The translations under genes and the position numbers were made by a program. The notes below the pieces were generated by a model. The model saw only the letters and a program-made list of their open reading frames with translations, searched no databases and was not told where the DNA came from. From contig JAOVFP010000005.1 of NCBI GenBank assembly GCA_025738555.1, forward strand, positions 1,860,001-1,924,000: a DNA stretch of 64,000 nucleotides, given 5' to 3'. Source of the DNA: Cyathus striatus. Lineage: Eukaryota > Basidiomycota > Agaricomycetes > Agaricales > Nidulariaceae. Positions 13,503 to 24,868 of the stretch are shown piece after piece; position 1 is the first letter of the stretch, and every line of letters begins with the position of its first letter.

Positions 13503-15572
13503 ATGACAACGACACTAAACCTCGAGAACCTACAAACCGAATCCCGAAATGCATCGAGTGACAATATCGATATCGTCAGCACTCTAGAGCTATGTCGTAC
13601 GTCCCCCTTCCCCCCTCCATCCATCTTTATTCACACCAATGTGTAGAAATAATAAACTCATCCGACCACGAAATCGCACCCTCCATCACACGGTGCATCC
13701 CACAAATTGCGCAGTGCATCGATCTGATTGTTCCTCGTGTGCGAGGGGGAGGGAGAGTTATTTATGTTGGAGCTGGGACGAGTGGTCGGTTGGGTGTTCT
13801 GGATGCTTCTGAGATGTGCGTCTTTTTCTTTCTTATGTGGTAGGAGGTGTTGATGGGTTTAGGATAGAACACCGACGTTTTCATCACCGGACATATTCCA
13901 CGCGTGCGTTTCCCCCTCTTCCCCCTCCCATCCTCTCTAACTATCACATACAGAATAATAGCAGGCACAGACCTAGCCCTCCGAAACGCCATAGAAGGAG
14001 CCGAAGATCTCCCCTTCGAATTCCCCCCCTCCCTCGCCCCACTCACCTCAACCGACACCCTAATTGGAATCGCAACCTCTGGACGAACACCATACGTCCT
14101 CTCCGCTCTTTCACACGCGAGGGCACACGGTGCCTTCCCCCTCGGTCTAGCATTTGTGTCGCCGAGCGAGATGATGGAGAGGGGAGATTGTGAGGTGGTT
14201 GTTGAGTGTGTTGTTGGTGGGGAGGTTTTGATGGGTAGTACGAGGATGAAGGCTGGGTCTGGGACTAAGATGGTTTGTCTTTCTTTCTTTTCTTTCGACA
14301 TCACTCAGGAATGTGGCTGACGACTTTGGTAGATATCATTCAGAACAAGCGGGGTACGGTCGGTCGGGCGGTCGGTGGTCCATGTAATTTGTACGTGTCT
14401 CACCACAGTCTCGGTGTATACGCTAATTCAAGATTTATAGTGTTACGCTAGGACATGAAGTCGCTCTGATGACTCTTAAAAGCCTCATTGATCAAGCTCT
14501 TGATTCGTATGGTGATGCTTCTGATTCTGATTCTGCGAAAGCTACTGGGTCGAAAAGGAAGCCCAAGGTGAAAGTGAAGTTTGTTGCGGCATGGATTGGA
14601 GGTGCAGGTCTGGATCGGGTGGATGATGTTCGGAGTGTTAAGGGGCGTATTGAGGGCTTGCTTGGGATGGTGGGGGAGGATGATAAAGTGGTTGTGAGCA
14701 GTGATGCAGCGTTGTTGGGTGCTGCTATTTCTTCTTCCCGAGTTTCAACTGGAATGGCAACTGGAACTTCACAAGTACCTTTAGGCTCATCCACAACGGC
14801 AACCTCAACCTCGACCACAACCCCACCCGCAACTTCACCCACACCTTCAACTTCACCCGCAACTTCACCCTCAACATCACCCCAGACTTCTCCCGAAACC
14901 CCGTCCTCACTCATCCAGCAAAAATCTCAAACAGGCGCAGTACTTATCCTAGGAACAGGAAGCATCGCTTCCTCCTTCTCCCTCTCCTCCTCCTCTCCCT
15001 TCCCTAATCCTTTAAAACGCACCGGGGGATGGGGATACCTCCTAGGCGACGAAGGGTCCGCATATGATATTGGACGCGCTGCTATTCGCACATTGCTTAC
15101 TGAACGAGATAATGGGAGGCCACTGTCGGTGTTTCTGAAGAGTGTTGTAAAGTGTTTGGGGTGCGAAGAGGGAGAAGTTGTTTCGGCTGTTTATGATCCC
15201 GCGAGAGAGGTGGGGGATCCGAAGTTGAGAGTGGCCAGTGTGTGTAAGGTTGTTTTTGAGTTTGCTTTTCCCTCTCCCCCTTCCTCTGTATCTGCGACCC
15301 CCTCCCCCTCCTCCTATCCCGTAGCGTTAGATATCGTGCAAAAAGCAGCAAAAGCAGCCTCACGAACTCCCCTCCCCCTTTTCTCCGGCACACGGAGTAT
15401 CGCGCCCGGGGAAAGCACACTTGTGATGGGTGGGGCGTTGTGTTTGGTACACACGTATCGGGAGATGGTGCTTGATGCGTTGAGAGAGATGGGGTATGTG
15501 TTTGAGAGAGTTGTGGTTGTTGATGATGTGCCTGCGGGGGCAGTTGGGGTTTTAGTTCGGTGGGTTTTGTAG
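13503..15572 (+). pseudogene. MurQ-type etherase / NAGK-type kinase fusion, copy A, internally deleted
   Basis: Fusion of a SIS-domain N-acetylmuramate-6-phosphate etherase with a BadF/BcrA/NAGK-family kinase. Exons: 13503-13596 (LQTESRNASSDNIDIVSTLE), 13647-13815 (GAGTSGRLGVLDASE), 13868-13903 (TPTFSSPDIFHA), 13954-14272 (IIAGTDLALRNAIEGAED, GSTRMKAGSGTKM), then 14441-15572 (VTLGHEVAL, GAVLILGTGSIA, GGWGYLLGDEGSAYDIG, stop TAG). Compared with copies B and C it lacks the exon for ILNMISTG, all of the MIDLKPTNTK region and the kinase phosphate motif CVDAGGTK. An acceptor at 14343 would join exon 4 in frame to NKRGTVGRAVGGPCN, so a shortened protein without that motif could still be made. A Ser/Thr/Pro-rich insert of about 67 residues interrupts the kinase domain. 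Domain identity is clear; whether it is expressed is unknown. Confidence 0.8.
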
Positions 15573-15639
15573 GGAGTTACAGGGAGGGGGGACCGGTGGA
15601 TGTGGTAAATATGATGTATGAGTTTGATTCAAGGTCCTG

Positions 15640-17139
15640 GATAGATTAGTTATTAGATATACTTACAAGACATAAGTATTTTTACTATGGAAGCACGATC
15701 AAAGTGAGATAGTAGAAGCTCTTGTTCCTTTGCAAAAAAAATGTGCTCGAGGGTCTATTTAGTTAAAACCAAAAGCATATCTGCAAGACTTTACATAGAC
15801 GTGGCTGCTGCACTATTTGGTCTCATATTGCACTATACTTAATTCTATGTACACGCTTCAGGTACTTTATGATATTTATTTGTGAATTGTTTGCAGGTTT
15901 GGTAGAGAGCTGGTATTGGCTAAATTATAAATACTAGGAAGTGAGATAGATATAAAGGACCGAGTGGTGTAGCAGCTATGTATGCCTATGCTATTAAAAG
16001 CCTTGCTGGGACATTTCACTCAATAGAATCTCAACATAGAACTTCATTTTTCTATTGATTTTTCATTAGCTAATATTGAACAGCACTAGCCACGACTCTT
16101 ATAGTTGTATTTTTTGGGTGAGATGGGAATGTTATATACAATGTATGTAGGTTCAATCCGAGTTTCAAGATAGAAACAGTTGGGTTGGTATTCATTAGAT
16201 ATAAATAATAGCGAAAGCTTGCAGATAGATGGTAGGTCCTCTTCCTTTATGTAAAATAATTGTCGTCACGAGGATATCTCTTAATAAACCAAAAGTGATT
16301 TCGAAATGTTTCAGCAAGGCTGCACGTGGTCATTATAATATCCTCTGCGCCATTTGGTCTTTCAAAATGTCGTGCTTCATAGTATTCAACGGGTAGTTTG
16401 GTATCACCGTAAAAATCGATAAGACTCTGTACGAATTTTCTAGCAATTTATAAAGAGCTAGTATTGGTTAAATACTAGGAAGTGAGATCGATATAAAAGT
16501 CCGAGTGGTGTAGCGGCTCTGGAGTCTGGAGTCTGAAGTACGCTAATACAGCCTTGCTGGTCATACACGTTGATTTCATAGTATTTTTACTATAGCAGTA
16601 CGATCAAAGTAAGATGGTGGATGATCGATGATTGATGATCCTTGCGTGACAAAGTCCTTGTTTATAAAAAAACTGCTACGCAACTTAGTAGAAGAATTGG
16701 TAGTTCCAGCAAGGCTTTAGTGCATTACCAGTACACCATTTGGTCTTTTATGACTGCCGCACTTCATATGATTTAACTAATAGTTTGCTAGCACCTCTGG
16801 AAACTTTTAAAATTGTCACGACTTTTGTATATCTACATTTTGCACCATAATTCTAGCTCTGTACCACGACTTCAGGCAGTAAATGATATTTACAAATTAT
16901 ACAGCTTTTTTTTATTTTGATGGAAAACTGGTATTGGTTAAACACTAGTAAGTGCAACAGTTGTTAAAGACCGAGTGGTGTAGCGGCTATGTTTAGTAAC
17001 TGCCTTGCTGGTGCATCACTTACATATTGCCCTGACGATTATCTATTTTTATATGTTTGTACATGATTGACACCAGCCTTGAGAAAAGCCGCTTACCCCG
17101 CCTACATACTGATACGAAGCTCACTGGCTGCTGCTCACG
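15640..17139 (+). repeat. AT-rich ~0.5-kb repeat array II (three core copies)
   Basis: Core copies lie at about 15909, 16450 and 16926. The opening (ATTAGTTATTAGATATACTTACAAG onward) is nearly identical to 24909 onward behind copy B, so gene and 3' spacer were duplicated together. The array is interrupted by the MITE at 17140. Confidence 0.8.
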
Positions 17140-17630
17140 CTCTGTAAAAACGGAAATCTTGGCCAGAGCATTGCCAGGTCATGTCTAGCTCTGAAAAACG
17201 ACATTTTGGCATGGACTGGGGATACATCGTCTACAAATGACCTGTAGATGATTAAATAAAGGAGCTATACATATCTGGGGCATGATTGGAGAGTGTCACA
17301 AGTTGTGTGCTTCTGTCACAAAAATGTGACACCGAAAACGTAACTGTACGCATAAAAGGCATCTAGAGTGCTCAATTTTTATTTTCTGTTCGTGAAACTT
17401 GGAATACATATTATAATGTGTACTGCAAATAATCCTATATGATTATATTCAGTTTAAATGAGATGTGTATAATACAGTGATGAAAATGAAACCATGATAT
17501 GTAATCAAGATGCTGCAGACATTTACCGTGCATTTGCAGATCATTCATGTGCAATCCATGCCAAAATGTCGTTTTTCAGAGCTAGACATGACCTGGCAAT
17601 GCTCTGACCAAAATTTCCGTTTTTACAGAG
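17140..17630. mobile_element. 491-bp MITE with 77-bp terminal inverted repeats
   Basis: The left arm (17140-17216, beginning CTCTGTAAAAACGG) pairs with the right arm (17554-17630), with about two mismatches in 77 bp. It is flanked by a perfect 7-bp direct repeat GCTCACG (17133-17139 and 17631-17637). Related sequences without the insert lie at about 12083-12100 and 26350-26365 (CTCACGTGCAAAAGC), which supports a real insertion. It has no coding capacity, so it is non-autonomous. The long arms suggest a Mutator-like relationship, but a 7-bp duplication is atypical for that group. Confidence 0.9.
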
Positions 17631-17689
17631 GCTCACGTGCAAAAGCAGCATGAACATCGTGCTCGGACCGTCGCTTATTAGTCCGGAAG

Positions 17690-18780
17690 CCGAACCGTCG
17701 TTTGCCGAGATCACGCTTATCATCACATGACTAGCGTGAGGTATCTCGTCGAATGGTGATGTGTCCCCTGTTATTATTCGATGCACAGATCTGGGCCAAA
17801 TTTGGTAATCTCTGATGTCGGCGAAACCCGAGAACACACTGGCTCATTCACACAACTGAACCAAGTGTTTGGCATTGGCCTCGCTATATGGTTATGCGCG
17901 TGCATGAATGTATTGTAAGTACTTAGTACACAGAAAGTGAATGTCAATGGAGATTTATTGTTTACACAAGGAAATTAGTTTCAACATAAATGCAAGAGCA
18001 CAAATTTATAGATATGAAAGTGGAAGGCATGTAAATGGTTAGCTTGCTGTAAATTAAATATATACAATAAAATGCGACATTAAATCACTATTTAATATCA
18101 AACACAGGCCAGCAGGCACAAAGAACTGGCAGTAGGCTCTGACTGGGTCTAACATACCAGTTTGTACCAAGTTGGTAGTAAGATATTGGTAATTTAAGAT
18201 ATATAGTTGGGCACTGATTTTATGTAGATCAATTAAAAATGGTTAAGAGTAGCAGTACAGTGTATGTCTTCCCATTTAAATAAGCACCAATACAAAATAT
18301 AAGCTCAAAATTATATGTGAAAACCACTGGAAAGCATTTGCAAAGAAAAAATAAATGCAAGAATAAAATAATGCTAGAAGGGTTAGACACGTAGCAATGC
18401 ATTAAATAATACCTACAAGTATATGATAAATTTAGTATATTTAAGAATAGCACGTCGAACCACTAACGAAATGGCGACAGAAAATTCCAAATTAGTTCTG
18501 GCCCTGGGGAAAGAGCAAAGTATTACCAGATGTAATTATATTTGTGCACGCAACATTATGTACATACAGAAGTACTTCGATTACATAGTAATACTAGTAG
18601 TAGTAATACCTAACCGCGCAAATTAGTTCACGAAATGGCAAATAAACGCCCAGTTGGACATGCAGGCTGATTCGTCTCGACAGAGAATTGAGCTGTGGTA
18701 ATGCTGATGTCCCTGAGAGATCCAATCGGATAATAACAGGGGACTACATACTCCTCGTCGAAGACGGTCCGGTCAAACTG
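17690..18780. mobile_element. Candidate non-autonomous inverted-repeat element
   Basis: A 19-bp inverted repeat with one mismatch (GTCCCCTGTTATTATTCGA at 17763-17781; complement at 18726-18744) sits just inside outer segments containing CCGAACCGTC on the left and GACGGTCCGG on the right. The interior (17880-18650) is AT-rich with no recognised ORF. Element ends are approximate and no target duplication was confirmed. Confidence 0.5.
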
Positions 18781-18782
18781 GT

Positions 18783-19131
18783 TGGGTTTTAAACATAGCG
18801 TTCCTTATCCCGCAGATATATGTGGTCTCCCTTGGTCCTCCTTCCTCTTCTTAGATTTGGTGTACATATTAACTAGGTTATACTATAATATATCTAATCT
18901 TGTGAAAAAGTTAGAGAAAGGGCATGAAAACTAGCATAGCAAGCTATGGTAAAGCCAAGGTAAAGTACAACAACAATACTATAAAATCACACTATGTCAG
19001 GGAATAAATAACACAACAAGACTCTTATAATGTTCCAATAGCTACATTTAATTAGTTTAAGGTATATGAGTATAGATTGTACAGGAGGACAGAGGATTGA
19101 ACGTTCGTAAGGAACGCTACGTTTAAACCCC
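18783..19131. mobile_element. Candidate 349-bp MITE
   Basis: The ends form an inverted repeat of about 25 bp: TGGGTTTTAAACATAGCG at 18783 and the complement of CGCTACGTTTAAACCC ending at 19131. The interior is AT-rich and non-coding. A matching GCTACGTTTAAAC end occurs alone near 35262. Confidence 0.5.
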
Positions 19132-20589
19132 GACCATCACTAAATTTGTGAAGGTCTGATATAGCGGTATGTTTCTCACGAGGTCGACCCAAGATAATGA
19201 AGCAGTTGTACTGGGTTATAAGCTAGTAATAACGGAACTAACATAATATACAAAAATCGCAATCTCCTTGACATATCACACTATGTGCATCTGTAGTTAT
19301 GAGATTCTTGTCAGGTTGGACGCACATTATAACCGATGATCATTTCATTCATATATTTTACATAACTTACGAGTTATATATATAGTCTCATATCCCAAAC
19401 GTTGAGATAGCAATGTAGCATGTTTCATTCTGCAAAGCCAACACAAAGCAGCTGTGAACAAGCCGTGAATGTGATCAACATGCCGTGGCGGCCGAACCAG
19501 ACATATTTAGAATTGCCGAAGTATCCAAACACCTGTAAGCTCAACTAACCCCCTCACGCGCGCCCTTTTATTCCAAATGCAGACCTTAATGGAATGGACA
19601 AGATGTGGATCATCCGGATGTCTTGGGTTGAGACTAAGTACTAGTACAAATTGAGTACGATTGGTATGAACACCAGCGAACACCTGTTCAAGTTCCGGCA
19701 GGGACCTATCCCTCCCAAATCGAGACAATTATAAGCGCATACCCTCATATCCCATACCTCTCAGCATCCCCAATACAGGAATCACCTAGCAGATGCAAAG
19801 TGTGACATACCTTGGCATTCTAGCTGCATAAATACTTTGGGCATTCCACTTCCCACTTCTCCAGCCGATATCCACTCTCTCATACAGCACCCTCAATATC
19901 ATGAAGTCCCTCCCCATAGCTGCAGCTTTATTTGGCCATGCACACGTAGTGATACAGGTAAGTCATTGCTGAACCATGTTGAATACTCAGTAGTATCTGA
20001 AGCTGCTAATGTTCAGAATTCCTGGAATCGCGCCTAACAGAGCCGCATCCAACCTACTTGGTCTATAACATTGCAGGAGTTAGAGAAAATGAATATATAC
20101 TTATTCTGGGTCGCAGTAAGTATGTTAGTTACACTTCTATTCTTTATCAATGCTAATTTGTTAATGAATTCTTCTGATAGGCGCAGGAACTCCAGCTTAC
20201 CTCAATAAGAATATCACCACTTTATACTTCACATTCACCTGTATTCACCCCCAGCTAGTTGCAGATAACTCATATCAAGTATATAGTAGACTATTACTTG
20301 CTTATACATAGAATAAACATGCTCAATATATCTTATTTTACATTCACGTTTGTTCATATCATTATCAAATTATATGAATCATATACTTCCACTCGCAAAT
20401 TGCAACACACGTACAACTGAGCACCAACCTTATACTACTCTCATCTTGTCAACATCATCTTATAACTTCCTCATGATTGTCTCTAACCCGTATGAAGACG
20501 CATGAACTACCATACAAATTACGAAATTTGGTGCTGCTGTACATGGCAGTATCCTGCAGTATCATATGCTGTAAGGTTTATGTCAGCTC
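19132..20589. other. Intergenic; possible tiny gene remnant at 19901-20037
   Basis: AT-rich DNA. An ATG at 19901 preceded by ATAAATA (about 19829) opens MKSLPIAAALFGHAHVVIQ, then a good donor GTAAGT (19958) and an acceptor (20016), but the spliced frame stops after six more codons. It could be the 5' end of a decayed secreted-protein gene. I do not recognise a family. Confidence 0.25.
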
Positions 20590-21423
20590 ATTGTTATATC
20601 CATGTCCGGATACATCGTGCCGACGTTCCCACGTGACCTTCTAACATACCTGGTCCGTTCCCGGAACGTACCCGCTTCGGGTTTACACTTCCCGACGTTC
20701 CCGCCCAGGAACGTACCCGGAACCCGTCGGGTTTTCTATCGGATACTTCGGATACGTACTTTCTCTTATGACGGCCTCACCGCGTCATCATTCTATTACT
20801 CCTCTCTTCCATTCCTACTTATACGTTTCATTATGGCCTTTGTAGATTAGTTCCTTATTCTTCATTCTGAGCGCGTCATTTGCGCCCCTACTCCGCTTTG
20901 CCAAGACTTCATTTCCTACTTACTCCTTTGACTTGTCCTTTGTATAATACTTCTACATTCGTATCTACAGGTTCCTACTTAGTATAAGTAGTCTTCCAGA
21001 TGTAATAGGTAGTCTTCAGTATTCGTATCAACTCTGTACACTTTCTTCCTACTCTAAGTTCCGAAACCCGCTCCGGGTTTTCCTTCGGGTTTCTCTCCCG
21101 CTACCTAGTGTAGTGGCGAAGCCTTCTCTTATACTCTAGAACGTCTTCCTTTGTTACATATCATCTTACTTGAAATACGAACCATTCCCTGGGGATATCC
21201 AGGCGGCGCAGCACACAAGCTGAAGCCACGGTTCTTTCCGCACTCCCGCTCTACGTTTCCACACCCGTACTCACTTCGGGTTTCCGTTATAGTTCTCCCA
21301 CACCCTCCGGGTGTCTTCGCAACCACTTCTAAGCAGGAAGAGAATCGGTACGTAACACTCATACCACTTACGGTAAATTATACTGCGTTATAACGGTACA
21401 CGAGACTTTCCCAAATTTAGTGA
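20590..21423. other. GC-rich patch with repeated short palindromes
   Basis: Variants of CCCGGAACGTACCCG and CGGGTTT recur through 20630-20740 and 21060-21310, giving many small inverted repeats. The spanning ORFs are probably composition artefacts. It may be part of a transposon or LTR, but no ends are visible. Confidence 0.35.
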
Positions 21424-21433
21424 TGACCAGTTT

Positions 21434-21606
21434 GACCGGTCGTCCTATCAATGAGATAGGCCACGCAAGTCATATGACGATAGCATGATCTCGTTCCCAG
21501 GATAGGACGACCAGCCCTCCGGTCTACGGTCGTCCTATCCTGGGAATGAGATCACGCTATCGTCATATGACTTGCGTGGCCTATCTCGTTGATAGGCAGA
21601 CCGGTA
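21434..21606. repeat. Long near-perfect hairpin (foldback), ~78-bp arms
   Basis: Left arm 21434-21512 (GACCGGTCGTCCTATCAATG...) and right arm 21528-21606 are reverse complements with about five mismatches, separated by a 15-nt loop. Related single arms lie near 17690-17760, 18757-18790 and 21975-22060. Confidence 0.9.
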
Positions 21607-22116
21607 AAACTCGTTAAGGTTTTGGTGTAGTGTTCCTTACGCTTTGCCTTCTGCAAATGTTCCTCCCTCCCTCGTGTACAATATACCCTATTGTTTTTTA
21701 ACATATATACATTTATTAGCTCTTGTATATATTTCAGAGAGATTGTTAGGTGTAACAGCGAAGAAAGAAACAGTGTATGAGTTCTGAACTGAGACCTGTA
21801 CAATACTGCTATAATAGGTTGTTATGTTATTGCCCCACATATTTCTCGGTAATTCCACGATATTCCAACCCCTGACTCCGCACAGAACTACACTACGAGT
21901 ACCTATATGGTTCTGATGTCCCAGCGAGGTACCACAGCGGGGGACCAAGGTGGGACAGTCGTAAGAAACGATATACTGAAATGCAAACGAGTTTTACCGG
22001 ACCGTCTATCGACGAGATACCCCCACGCCAGTCATGTGATGTCAGCGTGATCTCGTCTTAGACGGTTCGGCCTACCGGACTAGGACGACCGGCCCTCCGG
22101 TCTAGTCGCTTATCAA
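21607..22116. other. Spacer with a diverged foldback arm
   Basis: No gene is seen. The 21975-22095 segment (TTTTACCGGACCGTC...GACGAGATAC...GTGATCTCGTC) resembles the hairpin arms at 21434-21606 and runs directly into the upstream block of copy B. Confidence 0.45.
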
Positions 22117-22218
22117 AAACAACCGTCATCCCAATGGCTCGTGAACAGATCTCATGCCCATGTCCATGCTCAGGCATTATAACCCCAGTTGCTGTCGAAG
22201 AAGCACCACCCCAACACA
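22117..22218 (+). promoter_or_regulatory. Conserved upstream block of MurQ fusion copy B
   Basis: Same block as upstream of copies A and C: GTCATCCCAATGGCTCGTG at the start, TTATAA at 22178-22183 and ATG at 22219. It is shorter than in A because the ACGTTCTCAGCACCC segment is missing here. Confidence 0.55.
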
Positions 22219-24836
22219 ATGACAACACCACTAAACCTCGAGAATCTACAAACCGAATCCCGAAATGCATCGAGTGACAATATTGATATCGTCAGCACTC
22301 TCGAGCTATGTCGTACGTGCCCCCTCTTCCATCCACTCTTCCTTATCTACAATGAACTTGTAGGAATAATAAATGCATCCGACCACGAAATCACACCTTC
22401 CATAACACGCTGCATCCCACAAATTGCGCAGTGCATCGATTTGATTGTTCCTCGTGTGCGGGGGGGCGGGAGAGTTATTTATATTGGAACTGGGACGAGT
22501 GGCCGGTTGGGCGTTTTGGATGCTTCTGAGATGTGCGTCTTTTTCTTTCTTGTGCGGTAGGAGAATGTTGATGAGAAGATAGAACACCGACGTTTTCGTC
22601 ACCCGATATATTTCATGCGTGCGTTTTCCTCCTCTCTCCCTTTCCTCTCTAACTACCACATACAGGATAATAGCAGGCACAGACCTAGCCCTCAGAAACG
22701 CCATAGAAGGAGCCGAAGATCTCCCCTTCGAATTCCCCCCCTCTCTCGCCCCACTCACCTCAACCGACACCCTAATCGGAATCGCAACCTCCGGAAGAAC
22801 ACCATACGTCCTCTCCGCTCTTTCATACGCGAGGGCACAAGGCGCCCTCGCCCTCGGTCTAGCATTTGTGTCACCGAGCGAGATGAGGGAGAGGGGAGAT
22901 TGTGAGGTGGTTGTTGAGTGTGTTGTTGGTGGGGAGGTTTTGATGGGTAGTACGAGGATGAAAGCTGGGTCTGGGACTAAGATGGTTTGTCTTTTTTTTT
23001 TCTTTCTCTTTCGTTTCGACTTTTTTTTGTTAAGAAGGTGTTGTAGATTTTAAATATGATCTCGACGGGGGTAATTATCCGCCTAGGTAAAACCCACGGG
23101 AACCTCGTACGTCCCCCTCCTTCCCCCTCCCCCTTTCCCTAATCCCTCTACATAGATGATAGACCTAAAACCAACAAACACGAAACTCCTCCTCCGCGCT
23201 GTACGCATCTTTCGCACCATCCTTCCACATTCCCCTCTCTCAAATCGGGAAATTGAAGAATTGGTTGGGAGGTGTGGGGGGAGCTTGAAGATTGCTTTGG
23301 TTGTTGCACGGTTGGGGTGTGGCGTTGAGGAGGCTAGGGGACGGGTGGGGGGGTGGGGTGGGTTGAGAGGTGCTTGGGGGGACGATGTAGGAGGAGAGGA
23401 AGGTGAAGAAGAGAATGTAGTTCTATGCGTCGACGCGGGCGGAACGAAATGCTCCGCTATCATTCAGAACAAGCGGGGTGTGGTGGGTCGGGCGGTCGGT
23501 GGTCCTTGTAACTTGTACGTGTCCTACCAGTCTCGGTGTATACGCTGATTCAAGATTGTAGCGTTACACTGGGACATGAAGTCGCTTTGGGCACTCTTAA
23601 AAGTCTCATTGATCAAGCTTTGTCTTCGTACACTGCTGCTTCCGAATCGGATTCGGAGAATCCTACTGGATCGAGAAGGAAAGTGAAAGTAAAGTTCGCT
23701 GCGGCATGGATTGGAGGAGCGGGATTGGATAGGGTGGATGATGTTCGGAGTGTTAAGGGGCGTATTGCGGGTTTGCTTGGGATGACGGGGGATGAAGATA
23801 AAGTGGTTGTGAGCAGTGATGCTGCGTTGTTGGGTGCTGCTATTTGCTCTTCTTCCGGAGTTTCAACTGGAATGACAAGCGGAACTTCAGCTGCAACCGG
23901 AGTACAGACCCTAACTTCACCCTCAACTTCATCCGGAACGACCGCAACCACATCCTCACCCGTAACTTCAAGCTCATCCACAACCGCGACCTCAACAGCA
24001 ACCTCAACTTCGTCCACAACTTCACCCCAAACCCCGACCTCAACCGCAACTTCACCCGCAACCTCGATCATACCCGGAACTTCACCCCAAACCTCGACTT
24101 CAGCTTCACCCGAAACCACTACTTCAACCGGAACAACAGCTACAGCTTCACGCTTAACTTCACCCGAAACCCGAACCTCATCCGAGACAACATCACCCAT
24201 CCAGATCGAAAATCAAACACCAACAGGCGCAGTACTAATCCTAGGAACAGGAAGCATCGCATCCTCCTTCTCCCTCTCCTCCTCTCCCCTCCCTAATCCC
24301 TTAAAACGCACCGGAGGATGGGGATACCTCCTAGGCGACGAAGGGTCCGCATACGATATTGGACGCGCTGCCATTCGTGCGTTGCTTACTGAACGGGATA
24401 ATGGGAGGGCGCTGTCGATGTTTCTGGGTGAAGCGGTTAAGTGTTTGGGGTGCGAAGAGGGGGATGTTGTTTCGGCTGTTTATGATCCCGCGAGAGAGGT
24501 AGGGGATCCGAAGTTGAGAGTGGCGAGTGTGTGTAGGGTTGTTTTTGAATTTGCTTCTCCCACTCCTCCTTCTTCCGTATCTGCGACCCCCTCCCCCTCC
24601 TCCGATCACGTAGCGTTAGATATCGTGCAGAAAGCAGCAAAAGCCGCCGCACGAACACTTATCCCCTTTTTTCTGGCCCAAGAAAGATTGCTCCAGGGGA
24701 AAGTACACTTGTGATGGGTGGGGCGTTGTGTTTGGTAAGCACGTATAGGGAGATGGTGTATGTGTTTGAGAGGGTTGAGGTTGTGAGTGATGTGCCTGGA
24801 GGGGCTGTTGGGGTTTTGGTTCGGTGGGTTTTGTAG
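22219..24836 (+). pseudogene. MurQ-type etherase / NAGK-type kinase fusion, copy B, 3' frameshift
   Basis: The most complete exon set of the fusion: 22219-22312, 22364-22532, 22583-22618, 22666-22984, 23047-23106 (ILNMISTGVIIRLGKT), 23156-23514 (MIDLKPTNTK to CVDAGGTKCSA and GRAVGGPCN) and 23562 onward (VTLGHEVAL, GTGSIASSFS, GGWGYLLGDEGSAYDIG). The etherase part has the SIS signature VGAGTSGRLGVLDASE and the EGAED block, whose acidic residues are catalytic in bacterial MurQ. The kinase part has the phosphate motif DAGGTK. Near 24,668 one base is missing relative to A and C, so the frame ends at 24714. The usual stop would be 24834-24836. A further 24 bp (8 codons) are missing near 24758. The Ser/Thr/Pro insert in the kinase is about 126 residues. 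The last 30-40 residues would be altered; loss of activity is inferred. Confidence 0.85.
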
Positions 24837-24868
24837 GGAGTTGCGGGGAGGGGGGACCGGTGGGTGTG

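Noticed and set aside
13762..14304. 180-aa minus-strand ORF and 125-aa plus-strand ORF over copy A exons
   Set aside because: Antisense and off-frame shadows of the MurQ exons; the same shadows appear over copies B and C and break at the introns.
17541..17837. 98-aa minus-strand ORF
   Set aside because: Runs through the right arm of the MITE into flanking repeat DNA; no domain.
23613..24200. 195-aa minus-strand ORF rich in Glu and Val (and similar ORFs at 14492-14914 and 28015-28416)
   Set aside because: Reverse complement of the Thr/Ser/Pro-coding repeat in the kinase; open only because of composition.
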